A stretch of DNA of 56,346 bases from a virus. Of the stretch, positions 20,358 to 30,038 are shown piece by piece. The number at the start of each line of letters is the position of its first letter. Within the stretch, counting starts at the first letter, position 1. Location: positions 1 to 56,346 of the IMG/VR virus record IMGVR_UViG_3300009163_002034; one strand, given 5' to 3'. The notes beneath the pieces are model-generated. The model was given only the letters and a program-made list of their open reading frames with translations. It had not been told where the DNA came from and searched no databases. Both the position numbers and the translations under genes were made by a program.

Positions 20358-22666
20358 TTATAAACGTGATCAAACGATCTGGGGCGAAAGAACCTCTAAC
20401 ATTAGAAAAATGGCAAGCACAAGTAGCAAAAGTATGTACAGGGATAGCAGACGTTAGCCCATCGATGATAGAAATAAAATCACAATTACATTTTTACGAT
20501 GGTATCACAACTAAGCAAATTGATGAGATTACATTACGAGCTATTGTAGATTTGATTGATGTAGAGAATAATCCAGATGTTGGTCACACAAATTATCAAT
20601 ATGTAGCAGGTAAGCAACGTATAAGTATGTTACGCAAAGATGTATATGGTAGCTATTCACCTCCTAAGTTATATGATGTAGTAAAGACAAATGTAGCTAC
20701 AGGGTTGTACACACCTGAATTACTAGAATGGTATAATGAAGAAGATTGGGACAAGATGGATAGTTTCATCGACCACTCTAAGGACGAAAGTTATAGTTAT
20801 GCTGCCATTGAACAATTGATTGAAAAATATTTGGTTAAGAACCGTAGTACAAAACAAACATATGAAACTCCGCAAATCAGATATATGGTCGCGGCCGCCA
20901 CTATCTTTCATAGTGAAGAACCTAACAACGCAAGAATACGTTATATAAAGGAATACTATAATGCTGCCTCTGACGGATTATTTACTCTTGCTACTCCTGT
21001 CCTCGCTGGTCTCGGTACCCCTACTAAGCAATTCAGTTCGTGCGTACTTATTCGCAGTGATGATGACCTTGATAGTATTTTTGCTAGTGGTGAAATGATG
21101 GCTAAGTATGCTAGCAAACGTGCTGGCATTGGATTAGAAATTGGTAGACTACGTTCACTAGGTAGTCCTATTCGTGGTGGCGAGATTATGCACACTGGCA
21201 TGATTCCGTTTTTAAAGAAATGGTTTGGCGACTTACGTAGTTGCTCACAAGGAGGTATTCGTAATGCAAGTGCTACAGTATTTTATCCCATTTGGCATCA
21301 TCAGTTTGATGATCTTATTGTTCTTAAAAACAATCAAGGCACAGAAGAAACAAGAGTTAGACACATGGACTATGGAGTTGTCCTTAGTGCATTCTTTTGG
21401 CGCAGATTCAAGAATAAGGAAAACATCACCTTCTTTGATCCGAATGAGGTACCCGACTTATACGAAGCATTTTACAAGAACACAGAACTATTTGAAGAAC
21501 TGTATGTAAAATACGAAAAGCGTAAAGACTTACGCAAGAAAACAATGAATGCAGAAGATGTGTTTAAGAGTGGAATTCTTAAAGAACGTACAGACACTGG
21601 ACGTATCTATCTAGTCTTCATTGACAATGTGATGAATCAAGGCCCATTTGACCCTGAGTATCATACAATTTACCAGAGTAACTTATGCTGTGAGATTCTT
21701 CTTCCTACTAAATCTTTTAAACGTCTTGATGATAGTGACGGTCGTATCGCTTTATGTACGCTCGGATCTATTAACTGGGGTGCGTTCCGTAATCCTGAAG
21801 ACATGCGTAGGGCTTGTCGTATTCTACACCGTAGCCTCAATAATATATTGGACTATCAAGACTTTTTAAGCATACAATCTAAACTAAGCAATGACGAGAT
21901 TCGTCCATTGGGTATTGGTGTCACTAACTTAGCATACTGGCATGCAAAGCGTGGAATGAAGTATGGCGAAAAAGACTCACTAGCTGAAGTTAAATCTTGG
22001 ATGGAACATCTATCATTCTATCTTACAGAAGCAAGTGTAGAACTAGCCAAAGAACGCGGTGCTTGTTTAGGTAGTGATAAGACACGCTATGGTAAAGGTA
22101 TCTTCCCTTGGGAACTACGTGCTAAGGGCGTTAATGAACTTACAGATTTTACCCCAGAACTTCCTTGGGAAAACTTACGTGCAGAGATGAGAGCTTACGG
22201 TGTACGTAATGCTACACAAATGGCAGTAGCTCCTGTAGAATCTAGTAGTGTGGTAATTAATTCTACAAACGGTATTGAAATGCCAATGAGCTTGATTAGT
22301 GTTAAGGAAAGTAAAGCTGGAAGTTTTGTTCAAGTTGTTCCTGAGTATCATAAATTAAAGAACAAGTATCAAATGATGTGGGAACAAACTGATTGTGAAG
22401 GTTATCTAAAGACAGCAGCAGTTATTGCAGCCTATGTTGATCAATCTATTAGTACAAACACATTCTATAACCCTGCACACTTTGCTGATCGTAAAGTACC
22501 TACAACGCTAATTGCCAAAAACTTAATGCAAAGTCATGTTTGGGGGTTGAAGACATTCTACTATAGTTTGATTAACAAACAAGGTAGTAAAGAAGTAGCA
22601 GACGATGCCCCATTAGAAGTTATTGATTTTGACATGGAAGAAGATTGCGAAAGTTGCAAACTATGA
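20354..22666 (+). CDS. nrdA: Class Ia ribonucleoside-diphosphate reductase, large subunit
   Basis: A 770-residue NrdA that reduces ribonucleoside diphosphates to deoxyribonucleotides for phage DNA synthesis, in the cytoplasm with NrdB. An N-terminal ATP-cone is visible (VIKRSGAKEPLTLEKW). Catalytic-site features are all present: FSSC with the first redox cysteine near residue 230, SNLCCE (Asn/Cys/Glu triad near 445), ALCTLGSINW with the partner cysteine, and the C-terminal EDCESCKL tail whose CxxC is re-reduced by glutaredoxin. Length is close to that of T4 NrdA. Start overlaps the previous stop and the end overlaps the next start (ATGA both times). A glutaredoxin gene lies downstream of nrdB as the likely electron donor. 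Confidence 0.97.
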   Translation: MIINVIKRSGAKEPLTLEKWQAQVAKVCTGIADVSPSMIEIKSQLHFYDGITTKQIDEITLRAIVDLIDVENNPDVGHTNYQYVAGKQRISMLRKDVYGSYSPPKLYDVVKTNVATGLYTPELLEWYNEEDWDKMDSFIDHSKDESYSYAAIEQLIEKYLVKNRSTKQTYETPQIRYMVAAATIFHSEEPNNARIRYIKEYYNAASDGLFTLATPVLAGLGTPTKQFSSCVLIRSDDDLDSIFASGEMMAKYASKRAGIGLEIGRLRSLGSPIRGGEIMHTGMIPFLKKWFGDLRSCSQGGIRNASATVFYPIWHHQFDDLIVLKNNQGTEETRVRHMDYGVVLSAFFWRRFKNKENITFFDPNEVPDLYEAFYKNTELFEELYVKYEKRKDLRKKTMNAEDVFKSGILKERTDTGRIYLVFIDNVMNQGPFDPEYHTIYQSNLCCEILLPTKSFKRLDDSDGRIALCTLGSINWGAFRNPEDMRRACRILHRSLNNILDYQDFLSIQSKLSNDEIRPLGIGVTNLAYWHAKRGMKYGEKDSLAEVKSWMEHLSFYLTEASVELAKERGACLGSDKTRYGKGIFPWELRAKGVNELTDFTPELPWENLRAEMRAYGVRNATQMAVAPVESSSVVINSTNGIEMPMSLISVKESKAGSFVQVVPEYHKLKNKYQMMWEQTDCEGYLKTAAVIAAYVDQSISTNTFYNPAHFADRKVPTTLIAKNLMQSHVWGLKTFYYSLINKQGSKEVADDAPLEVIDFDMEEDCESCKL

Positions 22667-23394
22667 ACATAGGTATATACGGAGATAGTTTTGCTGAATT
22701 TGATAAAATAGCAAAACATCTTCATTGGTCTACTATAGTAGTAGAAAAATTAAATGCCAAAGTAGAAAACTTTGGGTATCCGGCAACCTCTTTATACTAT
22801 TCGTATAAAAAATTTTTAGAAAATTATACAAAGCACGATTTAATAATAGTTGCGGTAACTAATCCGGATCGGTACATCAAAATGGTTGATTGGTGTGACA
22901 CACCAGATAGAAATAATAGTTATATCAATTCATATGAACATGTTATTCGTTACAAAAACACAATTTTAAATGACCATGACCAACGAATGTTAACTCATTT
23001 AGAAGGATGGTATATAATGTCTGACTCAGATTATAATTCTAGAATGAATGAATTAATGATGAAACACATGGAATCATTGCATAAAAATATTATTTTTTAT
23101 CCGTGTTTTGTAGACTCATTTTTGCCTGAAAGATACAGTGAGAATAATTTTCCTAAGTTTTATGATTTTTTTTCTTTGGTAAAACAGCAAATAAAATTAA
23201 TTAACTATCGTGGGAAAATCGATCTTCATACAAAGGAAAACACGCACATAATGGCAGGGCATCTGTTTCCAGAAATGAATGAGTATGTCGCGGAAACAAT
23301 AGTTTCTAAGATAACAACAGGAGATTGGAAATTTCTAAATTTAGATAATGTAAAATTAAAACATCCAATAACATATTATTACAATATAGAATGA
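22663..23394 (+). CDS. SGNH/GDSL-hydrolase-like protein between nrdA and nrdB
   Basis: A 243-residue protein starting MNIGIYGDSFAEFDK. The ATG overlaps the nrdA stop (ATGA), which fixes the start over an upstream TTG. The early GDSF block matches block I of SGNH hydrolases, and a late HIMAGHLFPEMNEY segment resembles a catalytic-His block. The other SGNH blocks (G and N) are not clear, so hydrolase activity is a guess. Family members cleave ester or acetyl groups from lipids and glycans. It splits the nrdA-nrdB pair and couples to both by overlapping codons, so it is co-expressed with them but probably unrelated in function. Confidence 0.65.
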   Translation: MNIGIYGDSFAEFDKIAKHLHWSTIVVEKLNAKVENFGYPATSLYYSYKKFLENYTKHDLIIVAVTNPDRYIKMVDWCDTPDRNNSYINSYEHVIRYKNTILNDHDQRMLTHLEGWYIMSDSDYNSRMNELMMKHMESLHKNIIFYPCFVDSFLPERYSENNFPKFYDFFSLVKQQIKLINYRGKIDLHTKENTHIMAGHLFPEMNEYVAETIVSKITTGDWKFLNLDNVKLKHPITYYYNIE

Positions 23395-23402
23395 GAGTAA
23401 CA

Positions 23403-24503
23403 ATGAGCAAACAACAATATAACTTAAACACAAAGACAGATTACTTGAATAGAAAAATGTTTTTGGACCCAGAAGGTCCCGTAACCATTCAACGTTTTGA
23501 AGAAGTGAAGTACAACAAGCTAGTAAAAATTGAACAAACCGCACGTGGTTTCTTTTGGGTCCCGGAAGAGATATCATTAACCAAAGATGCAAATGACTTT
23601 AAAGATGCCAGCGACACTGTACGTCACATATTCACCTCTAATCTATTGCGTCAAACTGCACTAGATAGTTTGCAAGGTCGTGGTCCCAGTCAAATCTTTA
23701 CACCAGTATGTAGTATTCCCGAACTAGAAGCATTGATGTACAACTGGAGCTTCTTTGAGACTAACATTCATAGTCGCAGTTATAGTCACATTATTCGTAA
23801 CATCTATAATGTACCAAAAGATGTCTTCAACACTATTCACGATACACAAGAGATTATCAGCATGGCTAGTAGTGTTGGTAAGTATTATGATGACTTGCAT
23901 ACTATTAACTGTCGCAAAGAATTAGGTGAAGTTGTTAGTGAACATGACCATATTAAAGCAATCTGGTTAGCACTTCATGCAAGCTATGCACTAGAAGCAT
24001 TTAGATTTATGGTGTCATTTGCTACCTCATTGGCAATGGTAGAGAACAAAATCTTTATTGGTAATGGCAATATCATTGGATTAATTCTACAAGATGAACT
24101 ATTACATAAAGAGTGGACAGCTTGGATGATTAATCAAGTAATCAAAGAAGATAGTCGTTTTGCTGCCATTAAGCAAGAATGTGAAGCTGAAGTCTATCAA
24201 ATCTACATGGATGTTATTCGTGAAGAAAAAGACTGGGCTAAGTATCTGTTCAAGTACGGTCCTGTTATTGGATTGAACGCAAACATTCTAAATGACTTTG
24301 TAGACTATACAGCAGTAGGTGCATTGAAAGAAATTGGTATCAAGTATCAAAATCCAGCCCCTAAAACTACCCCTATCCCATGGTTTAATAAGCATAGTGA
24401 CACAAGCAAGAAGCAAACAGCACTACAAGAAAACGAATCAACGAATTATGTGATAGGAGTTATGTCTGACTCATTAGATTATGACGCATTACCAAATATT
24501 TAA
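23403..24503 (+). CDS. nrdB: Class Ia ribonucleoside-diphosphate reductase, small (radical) subunit
   Basis: A 366-residue NrdB that houses the diiron-tyrosyl radical cofactor for NrdA. Diiron ligands are visible: the ELEALMYNWSFFETNIHSR region (Glu and His), LEAFRF, and LQDELLHKEW (Glu/His). The radical Tyr is the Y of HSRSYSHIIRNIY. I chose the ATG at 23403 because GAGAG lies 5 nt before it. The ATG at 23391, which overlaps the previous stop, has no ribosome-binding site and would add only MRVT. The C-terminal tail is acidic, as needed for docking to NrdA. Confidence 0.96.
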   Translation: MSKQQYNLNTKTDYLNRKMFLDPEGPVTIQRFEEVKYNKLVKIEQTARGFFWVPEEISLTKDANDFKDASDTVRHIFTSNLLRQTALDSLQGRGPSQIFTPVCSIPELEALMYNWSFFETNIHSRSYSHIIRNIYNVPKDVFNTIHDTQEIISMASSVGKYYDDLHTINCRKELGEVVSEHDHIKAIWLALHASYALEAFRFMVSFATSLAMVENKIFIGNGNIIGLILQDELLHKEWTAWMINQVIKEDSRFAAIKQECEAEVYQIYMDVIREEKDWAKYLFKYGPVIGLNANILNDFVDYTAVGALKEIGIKYQNPAPKTTPIPWFNKHSDTSKKQTALQENESTNYVIGVMSDSLDYDALPNI

Positions 24504-24514
24504 AAGGAAATAAA

Positions 24515-24745
24515 ATGACAGCAATTGTATGGAGTAAGTATCATTGTCCTTATTGCGACCAAGCAAAGGCACTATTAACAAGTAAAGGTATACGATTTGA
24601 AGAACGTAAGATCGGAGACGGATATACCAAAGAAGAATTGCTAGAAGCAATCCCGTTAGCAAGAACAGTACCCCAAATAATTTTAGATGGCGTATTAATC
24701 GGTGGTTTCACTGAACTTAAACAAAAATTAACAGAAAGAATATAA
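24515..24745 (+). CDS. grx: Glutaredoxin
   Basis: A 76-residue thioredoxin-fold protein with the CPYC active site at residues 11-14, the TVPQI cis-proline loop and a GG-containing C-terminal helix cap (IGGFTEL), all diagnostic of glutaredoxin. AAAGGA precedes the ATG. It lies directly after nrdB, so the likely job is re-reduction of the NrdA C-terminal cysteine pair, as with phage T4 NrdC. Monothiol-type Fe-S roles are less likely given the dithiol CPYC. Confidence 0.93.
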   Translation: MTAIVWSKYHCPYCDQAKALLTSKGIRFEERKIGDGYTKEELLEAIPLARTVPQIILDGVLIGGFTELKQKLTERI

Positions 24746-25038
24746 TGGAAATTGGAAAAGTATATACACTGAAACTGAATAGCGGTGAAGAAATGGTTAC
24801 TAAGGTAGTTGCAATTACCCGTGATAATATCATCATAGAAGAACCAGTATCTATTGCTCCCACACAACAGGGTATGCAAATGATCCCTAGCGTATTTACC
24901 GCAGATCCAAAGGGTAAATTTACACTAAATACTACTAGTATTGCTCTATATGCTGAAACTGACGATGGTGTCAAGATGAAGTATCTAGAAGCAACAACTG
25001 GTATTAAAGTACCGGATAAAAAGTTAATTTTAGGATAA
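24745..25038 (+). CDS. Small conserved beta-rich protein, unknown function
   Basis: A 97-residue protein whose ATG overlaps the glutaredoxin stop (TAATG). The N-terminus MEIGKVYTLKLNSGEEMVTKV with a following beta-rich pattern resembles the Sm-like/SH3-like small barrels found in phages, but the similarity is not strong enough to assign RNA binding. It is coupled to the nrd operon upstream and the PAAR gene downstream. No membrane segment or metal motif. Confidence 0.7.
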   Translation: MEIGKVYTLKLNSGEEMVTKVVAITRDNIIIEEPVSIAPTQQGMQMIPSVFTADPKGKFTLNTTSIALYAETDDGVKMKYLEATTGIKVPDKKLILG

Positions 25039-25041
25039 AAA

Positions 25042-25320
25042 ATGCCGCAACTATGTAGGATGGGTGACACAAATCAGATGAAGGGTGCTATATTAAATGG
25101 CGCAACCACTGTATTTGCAAACGGAAAATTAGTTGGTGTTCAAGGTAGTAAAATTAGTCCACACAACCCCAACAACGGTCCCCATGTTGCCGCTATGATT
25201 TCTGATGGTAGTCCTACTGTGTTTGCAGACGGTAAACCAGTAGCACGTGTTGGATCATTAAATAGTTGTCTTTGCGGACATTCAATGGCACAGGGTAGTC
25301 CTGATGTATATGTAGCATGA
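25042..25320 (+). CDS. PAAR-domain spike-tip protein
   Basis: A 92-residue PAAR-like protein. It has the repeated beta-hairpin layout with characteristic blocks: MPQLCRMGDTNQMKGAI at the start, GATTVFANGKLVG, the DGSPTVFADGKPVARVGS block and SCLCGHSMAQGSPDVYVA at the end, with Cys/His residues able to bind the tip metal. In phages such proteins sharpen the central baseplate spike that punctures the outer membrane (compare T4 gp5.4). The end overlaps the next structural gene by 4 nt, consistent with a baseplate module. Confidence 0.88.
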   Translation: MPQLCRMGDTNQMKGAILNGATTVFANGKLVGVQGSKISPHNPNNGPHVAAMISDGSPTVFADGKPVARVGSLNSCLCGHSMAQGSPDVYVA

Positions 25321-28300
25321 GCGATACAGGTAAACAAAGCCCATTAGGCGTTAACGCAGTTAATTCTTATCTGATAGCCAAAGGTTTAATGATAAATCCT
25401 ATATTTGCCGGATTTACAGGATCATCATACAATTTTACTGACTACACTTTTGGTAGTATATGCCAAACTACTGCATTGAGAGTATTGACACATGCTATCC
25501 ACGCGGGATACACTTGTAATACTGATGGCGGGCCCTCGCAAACTGCATATAATAATCTTATTAGTATAGGTGCTGGCTTTGTAAACATACCAATATCTAG
25601 TATAATTGCAGGCAACGACCCAGGCACTGACTATAAATGGTTTAAAGTCACCTATACTAATAACATAACTCTGAATATTAACGGCTATGTGAGAATTTCA
25701 GGATCTAATCCTGAAGGTTATAATGGTAATTGGTTAATTGAAAGTGTTGGTTCAGACAGCCCGGGAACAAAATATTTTAGAGTTGCGGTAACAGCTAACT
25801 ATGGCACAACAACTTCACCGGGAACATTTGTAGTTGACACCCAAGTGCCGGCATTAGGTAATGCCAAATCATTGGTATATACTTGGGAAAAACCAATTGG
25901 TTGGATAGGTACAGGTACCTTTAATTTAGGTGATTACAAGGGTTGGGGTGGTTCTCTTTATAAAAATAATAGAGAGTCAAATGGTGAACCAAATGCTAAT
26001 CCAAATACTGCGAATCCGGCAACTCAGTGGGGTTTCAACCGATTACTAGCATTACAAGCTTGGATGGAGTTTAATTATAACAGTACACTTGAAAAGGGTG
26101 ATGATGTTAATCCAATTGGGTACAGAGACTTCTTACAATCATTTAATACAGCAGCCGGCTTCATTAGTTATTCAAACACTGGTATTCTTTCTGTAGATAA
26201 TTCCGCTACATTCTTAGATGGAACCTATAGTAATATGAATGACCTGATATCAGGAGACTTAACTGGTATTAGTCTAGCAACAAAAGCATTTGGTCAAGAT
26301 TTAATAACAATGGGTAAGGTATTAAATCTTGAAACAATATCTACATTTGGTTTACCTAGTAACTTACTAAAAACATTAGCTAAACATAATGCATTGACTC
26401 AAAACATTAGTTTAGCTATTATTAGTGCTGGTATTAACACTAATGAGTTAGATGCAATATTGGGGAATGCAGTACAGCCTACCATTGCACAAGAACAAAA
26501 ATTATATGCTGCCTTCTATTTAACTGTGGGGCAAAGTTTATCTGACGCATTGATTCCGTTGAATTGTAAAACATCAGGATTAACATCAATTGCTGATTTA
26601 TTGAATCCAATTAAATTATTCCCAAATAGTTATTCAACACTGACTGTCCCTGTATATAACACTACTACACAACCTACTAATAGCAAAACTTATTATCCGA
26701 TATATATTAACAATGGAATTAATCCCAACTTAACCAGCACTGGCGTATTAAATCAAATCGGTGCTCAGGTACCAATTGGCACCCCTCAAATAAGCACCAC
26801 TACACCTAGTGCTAACATTGTGATTCAACAACCTGTTGTAGGATTTGGTTCTTATCTATCATCAATTGTTCCACCTGCCCAAGCAACAGCATGTGGAGCA
26901 ATTGCCGCCTCATTTTTACAAGTTAAAAACATTGTTAATGTCCCTTTAGAAAAACTAGGGCAAGTTGTTACCAATATAGAAACTATAGTTGGCTTACCGG
27001 TTAACGGAACATATGTTCCAACTAATTTGACGTTGAGAAATCAAGGAAGACCTAAGATAGCATTGGGAAGTGGTCCACAGGGAACATATACTACTAGCGA
27101 TTTCTTTGGTTGCATGAGTGGATTACCTTATAACGGCCCACTTACTAATATTCTAGCTAGAATTAAAGAAGTTGAGACACCTAAATTATATAATATCTAT
27201 CACGAAACATATCTGGCAGCTTCATGGGAACGTGCTAAAGGATATATAAAACAAAACATATACTATGTAAATGTACAACTAAGCGGTCCTAGAATTGATG
27301 ACTGGTATTATACAATTACAATTGGGCTAGAAACACCCGGTGGGGGATATACTAGAGGTGGCGGTACAACACCTACAGTCAGCCTTTATCCAAACTATTG
27401 CGGTGCTAGCATGGCGGTAACAGTAGATTCAAATGATACACATCTTCCGGGTACTTTTGGTCAAGTGATTGTTCAATCTAAAACTTCCGGTGTGGCTTAC
27501 AAGTATGCTACTACTAGGGTAAACGAAACAAATGCTCCTACCCCACCTGTACCACCTGAGGAATGGATTCGTATTCAAGCACCACCCATTGCAATGTTAC
27601 CAATACAAGCTAATGGTTCATTTTCAACCGGCGCGGTAAACGTAGATGGCTATGCAAGAGGTAGTTTAGGAGGTGTAACTGAGGGTGTTTGGTATTGGCC
27701 AAGGGGGGGATCAGATCCTGGAATGAATCAAGTACTTCAAGGATATATTGATCAAGCTAATGCTGAGATTAATAGTATCAACACAAATAAACAAACTAGC
27801 TGCCAAAGCTTAAACAATTCATGGAATGCAATAGGTTCTCAATTAACAATTGAACAACGTGCTAGAGACTATGGATTAAAACCACCAACAGATACCGGAC
27901 CACCTACTGTAGACAAAAGCGGTACCACTATATTACCACAAAGACAAAATAATTTGTCATTATATCCTACGGTAGTTTATAACTTTGTTGATAGTTTATC
28001 ACAGTATGGCCTCAACACCGAACCGCATATGTACGCTCAGACAATAGAGAACATCACTGATTATTCAACCCCGGGTGGTCAGAGTGCTGTTGCATTGATG
28101 CGTCAACAAAGAAACCAAGAACGATTAGCATTGTTGGGTATTCCGTTAGATAATAACATAGAAGACAAATTACCATACGATCAGCAGAAAATATTAATTG
28201 CTAATGGAACATTACCTACTGCTAGATATGACCCTAATATACCTAGTGGTTCTATAACAGCCAACACAACAAATCCATTTAGTTCGACAACTGTAACCGG

Positions 28301-28820
28301 TCCAGTCTCTACTACGGTACCCGCAACACCAATACAAATTGACCCAATTGGTAATGTTATATATACAACACCAATTGGTATCTATGTTCCGATAGATAGC
28401 ACATATCTCGTAACAAATCCTTTATTTGGAGGACAAACACCACCTATTCCAATAGACACCGGTAAGGCATGGACACCATATACTCCCGGTAACGCTACTT
28501 CAAATATTGTTACTATTTCTGCTAACATAGTTGATAGTAATGTTTCTGCTAACATAGTTAACAATAACGCTATTTATAACAATACTATTATTTTTTCTAA
28601 CATAATTGACGGTAACGCAACTAGTGCAGTTCCAGCAGGAAATGCTATTTATTTTCCTGGTACACCCGGATCGTTTGCAGGCACTGTGTATGGTAACACG
28701 GTAATACCTGGATTAAACACTTGGTACACATCAAACACTTTATATCCATCAACATATACTGTTCAGCAAGCAATTGAAGAAGTTATACGCTGTAACTGCG
28801 ATTGCTGGCAATTAGCATAA
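25317..28820 (+). CDS. Large virion structural protein (baseplate/tail associated)
   Basis: Protein of 1167 residues beginning MSDTGKQSPLGVNAVNSYLIAKG, an N-terminus I associate with large structural proteins of T4-like marine and freshwater phages. The first 270 residues are Gly/Asn/Thr-rich and the middle is mostly helical (about residues 280-420). Two segments near 640-700 (ERAKGYIKQNIYYVNVQ, then a Gly-rich stretch with GGGYTRGGG) look like a beta domain, and the C-terminal 150 residues are Pro/Thr/Asn-rich. No enzymatic motif is recognisable. It overlaps the PAAR gene and is followed by a cell-wall hydrolase, so a cell-puncturing or baseplate role is inferred. Confidence 0.75.
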   Translation: MSDTGKQSPLGVNAVNSYLIAKGLMINPIFAGFTGSSYNFTDYTFGSICQTTALRVLTHAIHAGYTCNTDGGPSQTAYNNLISIGAGFVNIPISSIIAGNDPGTDYKWFKVTYTNNITLNINGYVRISGSNPEGYNGNWLIESVGSDSPGTKYFRVAVTANYGTTTSPGTFVVDTQVPALGNAKSLVYTWEKPIGWIGTGTFNLGDYKGWGGSLYKNNRESNGEPNANPNTANPATQWGFNRLLALQAWMEFNYNSTLEKGDDVNPIGYRDFLQSFNTAAGFISYSNTGILSVDNSATFLDGTYSNMNDLISGDLTGISLATKAFGQDLITMGKVLNLETISTFGLPSNLLKTLAKHNALTQNISLAIISAGINTNELDAILGNAVQPTIAQEQKLYAAFYLTVGQSLSDALIPLNCKTSGLTSIADLLNPIKLFPNSYSTLTVPVYNTTTQPTNSKTYYPIYINNGINPNLTSTGVLNQIGAQVPIGTPQISTTTPSANIVIQQPVVGFGSYLSSIVPPAQATACGAIAASFLQVKNIVNVPLEKLGQVVTNIETIVGLPVNGTYVPTNLTLRNQGRPKIALGSGPQGTYTTSDFFGCMSGLPYNGPLTNILARIKEVETPKLYNIYHETYLAASWERAKGYIKQNIYYVNVQLSGPRIDDWYYTITIGLETPGGGYTRGGGTTPTVSLYPNYCGASMAVTVDSNDTHLPGTFGQVIVQSKTSGVAYKYATTRVNETNAPTPPVPPEEWIRIQAPPIAMLPIQANGSFSTGAVNVDGYARGSLGGVTEGVWYWPRGGSDPGMNQVLQGYIDQANAEINSINTNKQTSCQSLNNSWNAIGSQLTIEQRARDYGLKPPTDTGPPTVDKSGTTILPQRQNNLSLYPTVVYNFVDSLSQYGLNTEPHMYAQTIENITDYSTPGGQSAVALMRQQRNQERLALLGIPLDNNIEDKLPYDQQKILIANGTLPTARYDPNIPSGSITANTTNPFSSTTVTGPVSTTVPATPIQIDPIGNVIYTTPIGIYVPIDSTYLVTNPLFGGQTPPIPIDTGKAWTPYTPGNATSNIVTISANIVDSNVSANIVNNNAIYNNTIIFSNIIDGNATSAVPAGNAIYFPGTPGSFAGTVYGNTVIPGLNTWYTSNTLYPSTYTVQQAIEEVIRCNCDCWQLA

Positions 28821-28834
28821 TCAAAGGGTCTACT

Positions 28835-29443
28835 ATGAAAGAGAAAATTAATTTTTTCAGAATTTTTGCCAGCATTACAATTGTAGTATTGGGATTTTTC
28901 TTGACCAATACAAGTGAAAGATACTTTCTATTTGACGACACTATTGAACCAATTGAAGAAGTTGTCAAAGTAGCAAAGAAAGTTGATCCAAAACAACTAG
29001 CTTGTTTAACTAAGAACATCTTTTATGAAGCAGGTGGAGAATCTATACTTGGACAAGCCGCAGTAGCAAGAGTTGTGTTAAACAGAATTACACATGGTTT
29101 TGGATCTAACCCGTGTAATGTTATCTATCAATCAACAACCATACAGCAAGAGAATGATGAAGGTGAAACAGAGAAAGTAAAATTCTGTCAGTTTAGTTGG
29201 GTGTGTGAAAATAAGGGTGAACCAAATAAAAATAGCCCAAGATATCAGCAGGCTTCCCAAATAGCATATGAAGTACTAGCATATGATGCGTATAATGATG
29301 TAGTGCCTACATCTACACTGTTCTTTCATAATCTAAGTGTTCAACCAAATTGGCCCTATCAGCAAGCAAAAAAGATTGGTAATCATATCTTTTATTCAAA
29401 AGTAAAGAAGAAAAATAATAATGACCATCAGCAAAAGCCCTGA
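28835..29443 (+). CDS. Membrane-anchored cell-wall hydrolase (SleB/Hydrolase_2 family)
   Basis: A 202-residue protein with a short basic N-terminus and one hydrophobic segment (about residues 9-24), i.e. a signal anchor, followed by a SleB-type domain. Visible family blocks are ACLTKNIFYEAGGES with the catalytic Glu, GQAAVARVVLNRI, and CQFSWVCENKGEPN. Family members are peptidoglycan amidases or lytic enzymes. The start at 28835 is preceded by AAAGGG; an upstream TTG lies inside the previous gene. Position after the baseplate genes suggests a role in wall penetration or lysis. The last 23 nt overlap the next gene. Confidence 0.85.
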   Translation: MKEKINFFRIFASITIVVLGFFLTNTSERYFLFDDTIEPIEEVVKVAKKVDPKQLACLTKNIFYEAGGESILGQAAVARVVLNRITHGFGSNPCNVIYQSTTIQQENDEGETEKVKFCQFSWVCENKGEPNKNSPRYQQASQIAYEVLAYDAYNDVVPTSTLFFHNLSVQPNWPYQQAKKIGNHIFYSKVKKKNNNDHQQKP

Positions 29444-29990
29444 ACGACATACATTTCAAATGAAAAATTATATCAAACGCTGTGGAGAAAAGGGTGAAGA
29501 GCCTGATGAAGATTATCTAAACCTGTATAAATCTTATCAGCAACAGGATGAAGAAAATATAGTAGATCCTAAATGGCAAAAAGATAACATGGAATACGAC
29601 TTACGTAGTACTCAATGGATTATTGATAAAGTTAAAGGTGATGATGTATATGCTCAGAACTTGTATGCCGCAATGTGTAACCGAGACTTTACTAAAAATG
29701 ACGTATGGCCTATATTAACTGAAAAACGCTGGAGTTGCAGTTGGAGACATGCCGGTGGCATTGTTGCTGATATGCTAGAAAAAGGTGACTACATTGATTG
29801 GTACTGTAGTGGTATTAGAAACAACAGTGACTTAGACAATGAAGAATTTCGTCAACTAACTAAAGAACAACAAGAATTTCGTCTTAAGCTCAAAGCATAT
29901 GTTGGTGAGGGAATGGTAACTGATGAGATACGAGAAGATTTATTGAAATTGGGGTGGATAGTATTAGATGATGATATTCTTGATAGCTAA
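29421..29990 (+). CDS. Conserved phage protein, unknown function
   Basis: A 189-residue acidic soluble protein that starts inside the hydrolase gene. Notable segments are VYAQNLYAAMCNRDF, WPILTEKRWSCSWRHAGG and EKGDYIDWYCSGI, typical of a well-conserved small phage protein, but I cannot assign a fold or activity. No transmembrane or signal segment. It ends just before a late-type octamer and the HNH gene. Confidence 0.7.
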   Translation: MTISKSPERHTFQMKNYIKRCGEKGEEPDEDYLNLYKSYQQQDEENIVDPKWQKDNMEYDLRSTQWIIDKVKGDDVYAQNLYAAMCNRDFTKNDVWPILTEKRWSCSWRHAGGIVADMLEKGDYIDWYCSGIRNNSDLDNEEFRQLTKEQQEFRLKLKAYVGEGMVTDEIREDLLKLGWIVLDDDILDS

Positions 29991-30025
29991 ATACAATAGT
30001 TAAATCTCACAAACGGGTTCACCGA

Positions 30026-30038
30026 GATAAATAGTTAT
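30026..30038 (+). promoter_or_regulatory. GATAAATA-N5-ATG start module
   Basis: The late-type octamer GATAAATA ends 5 nt before the ATG of the HNH gene and there is no Shine-Dalgarno in between. It is one of twelve such modules in the window. Confidence 0.45.
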
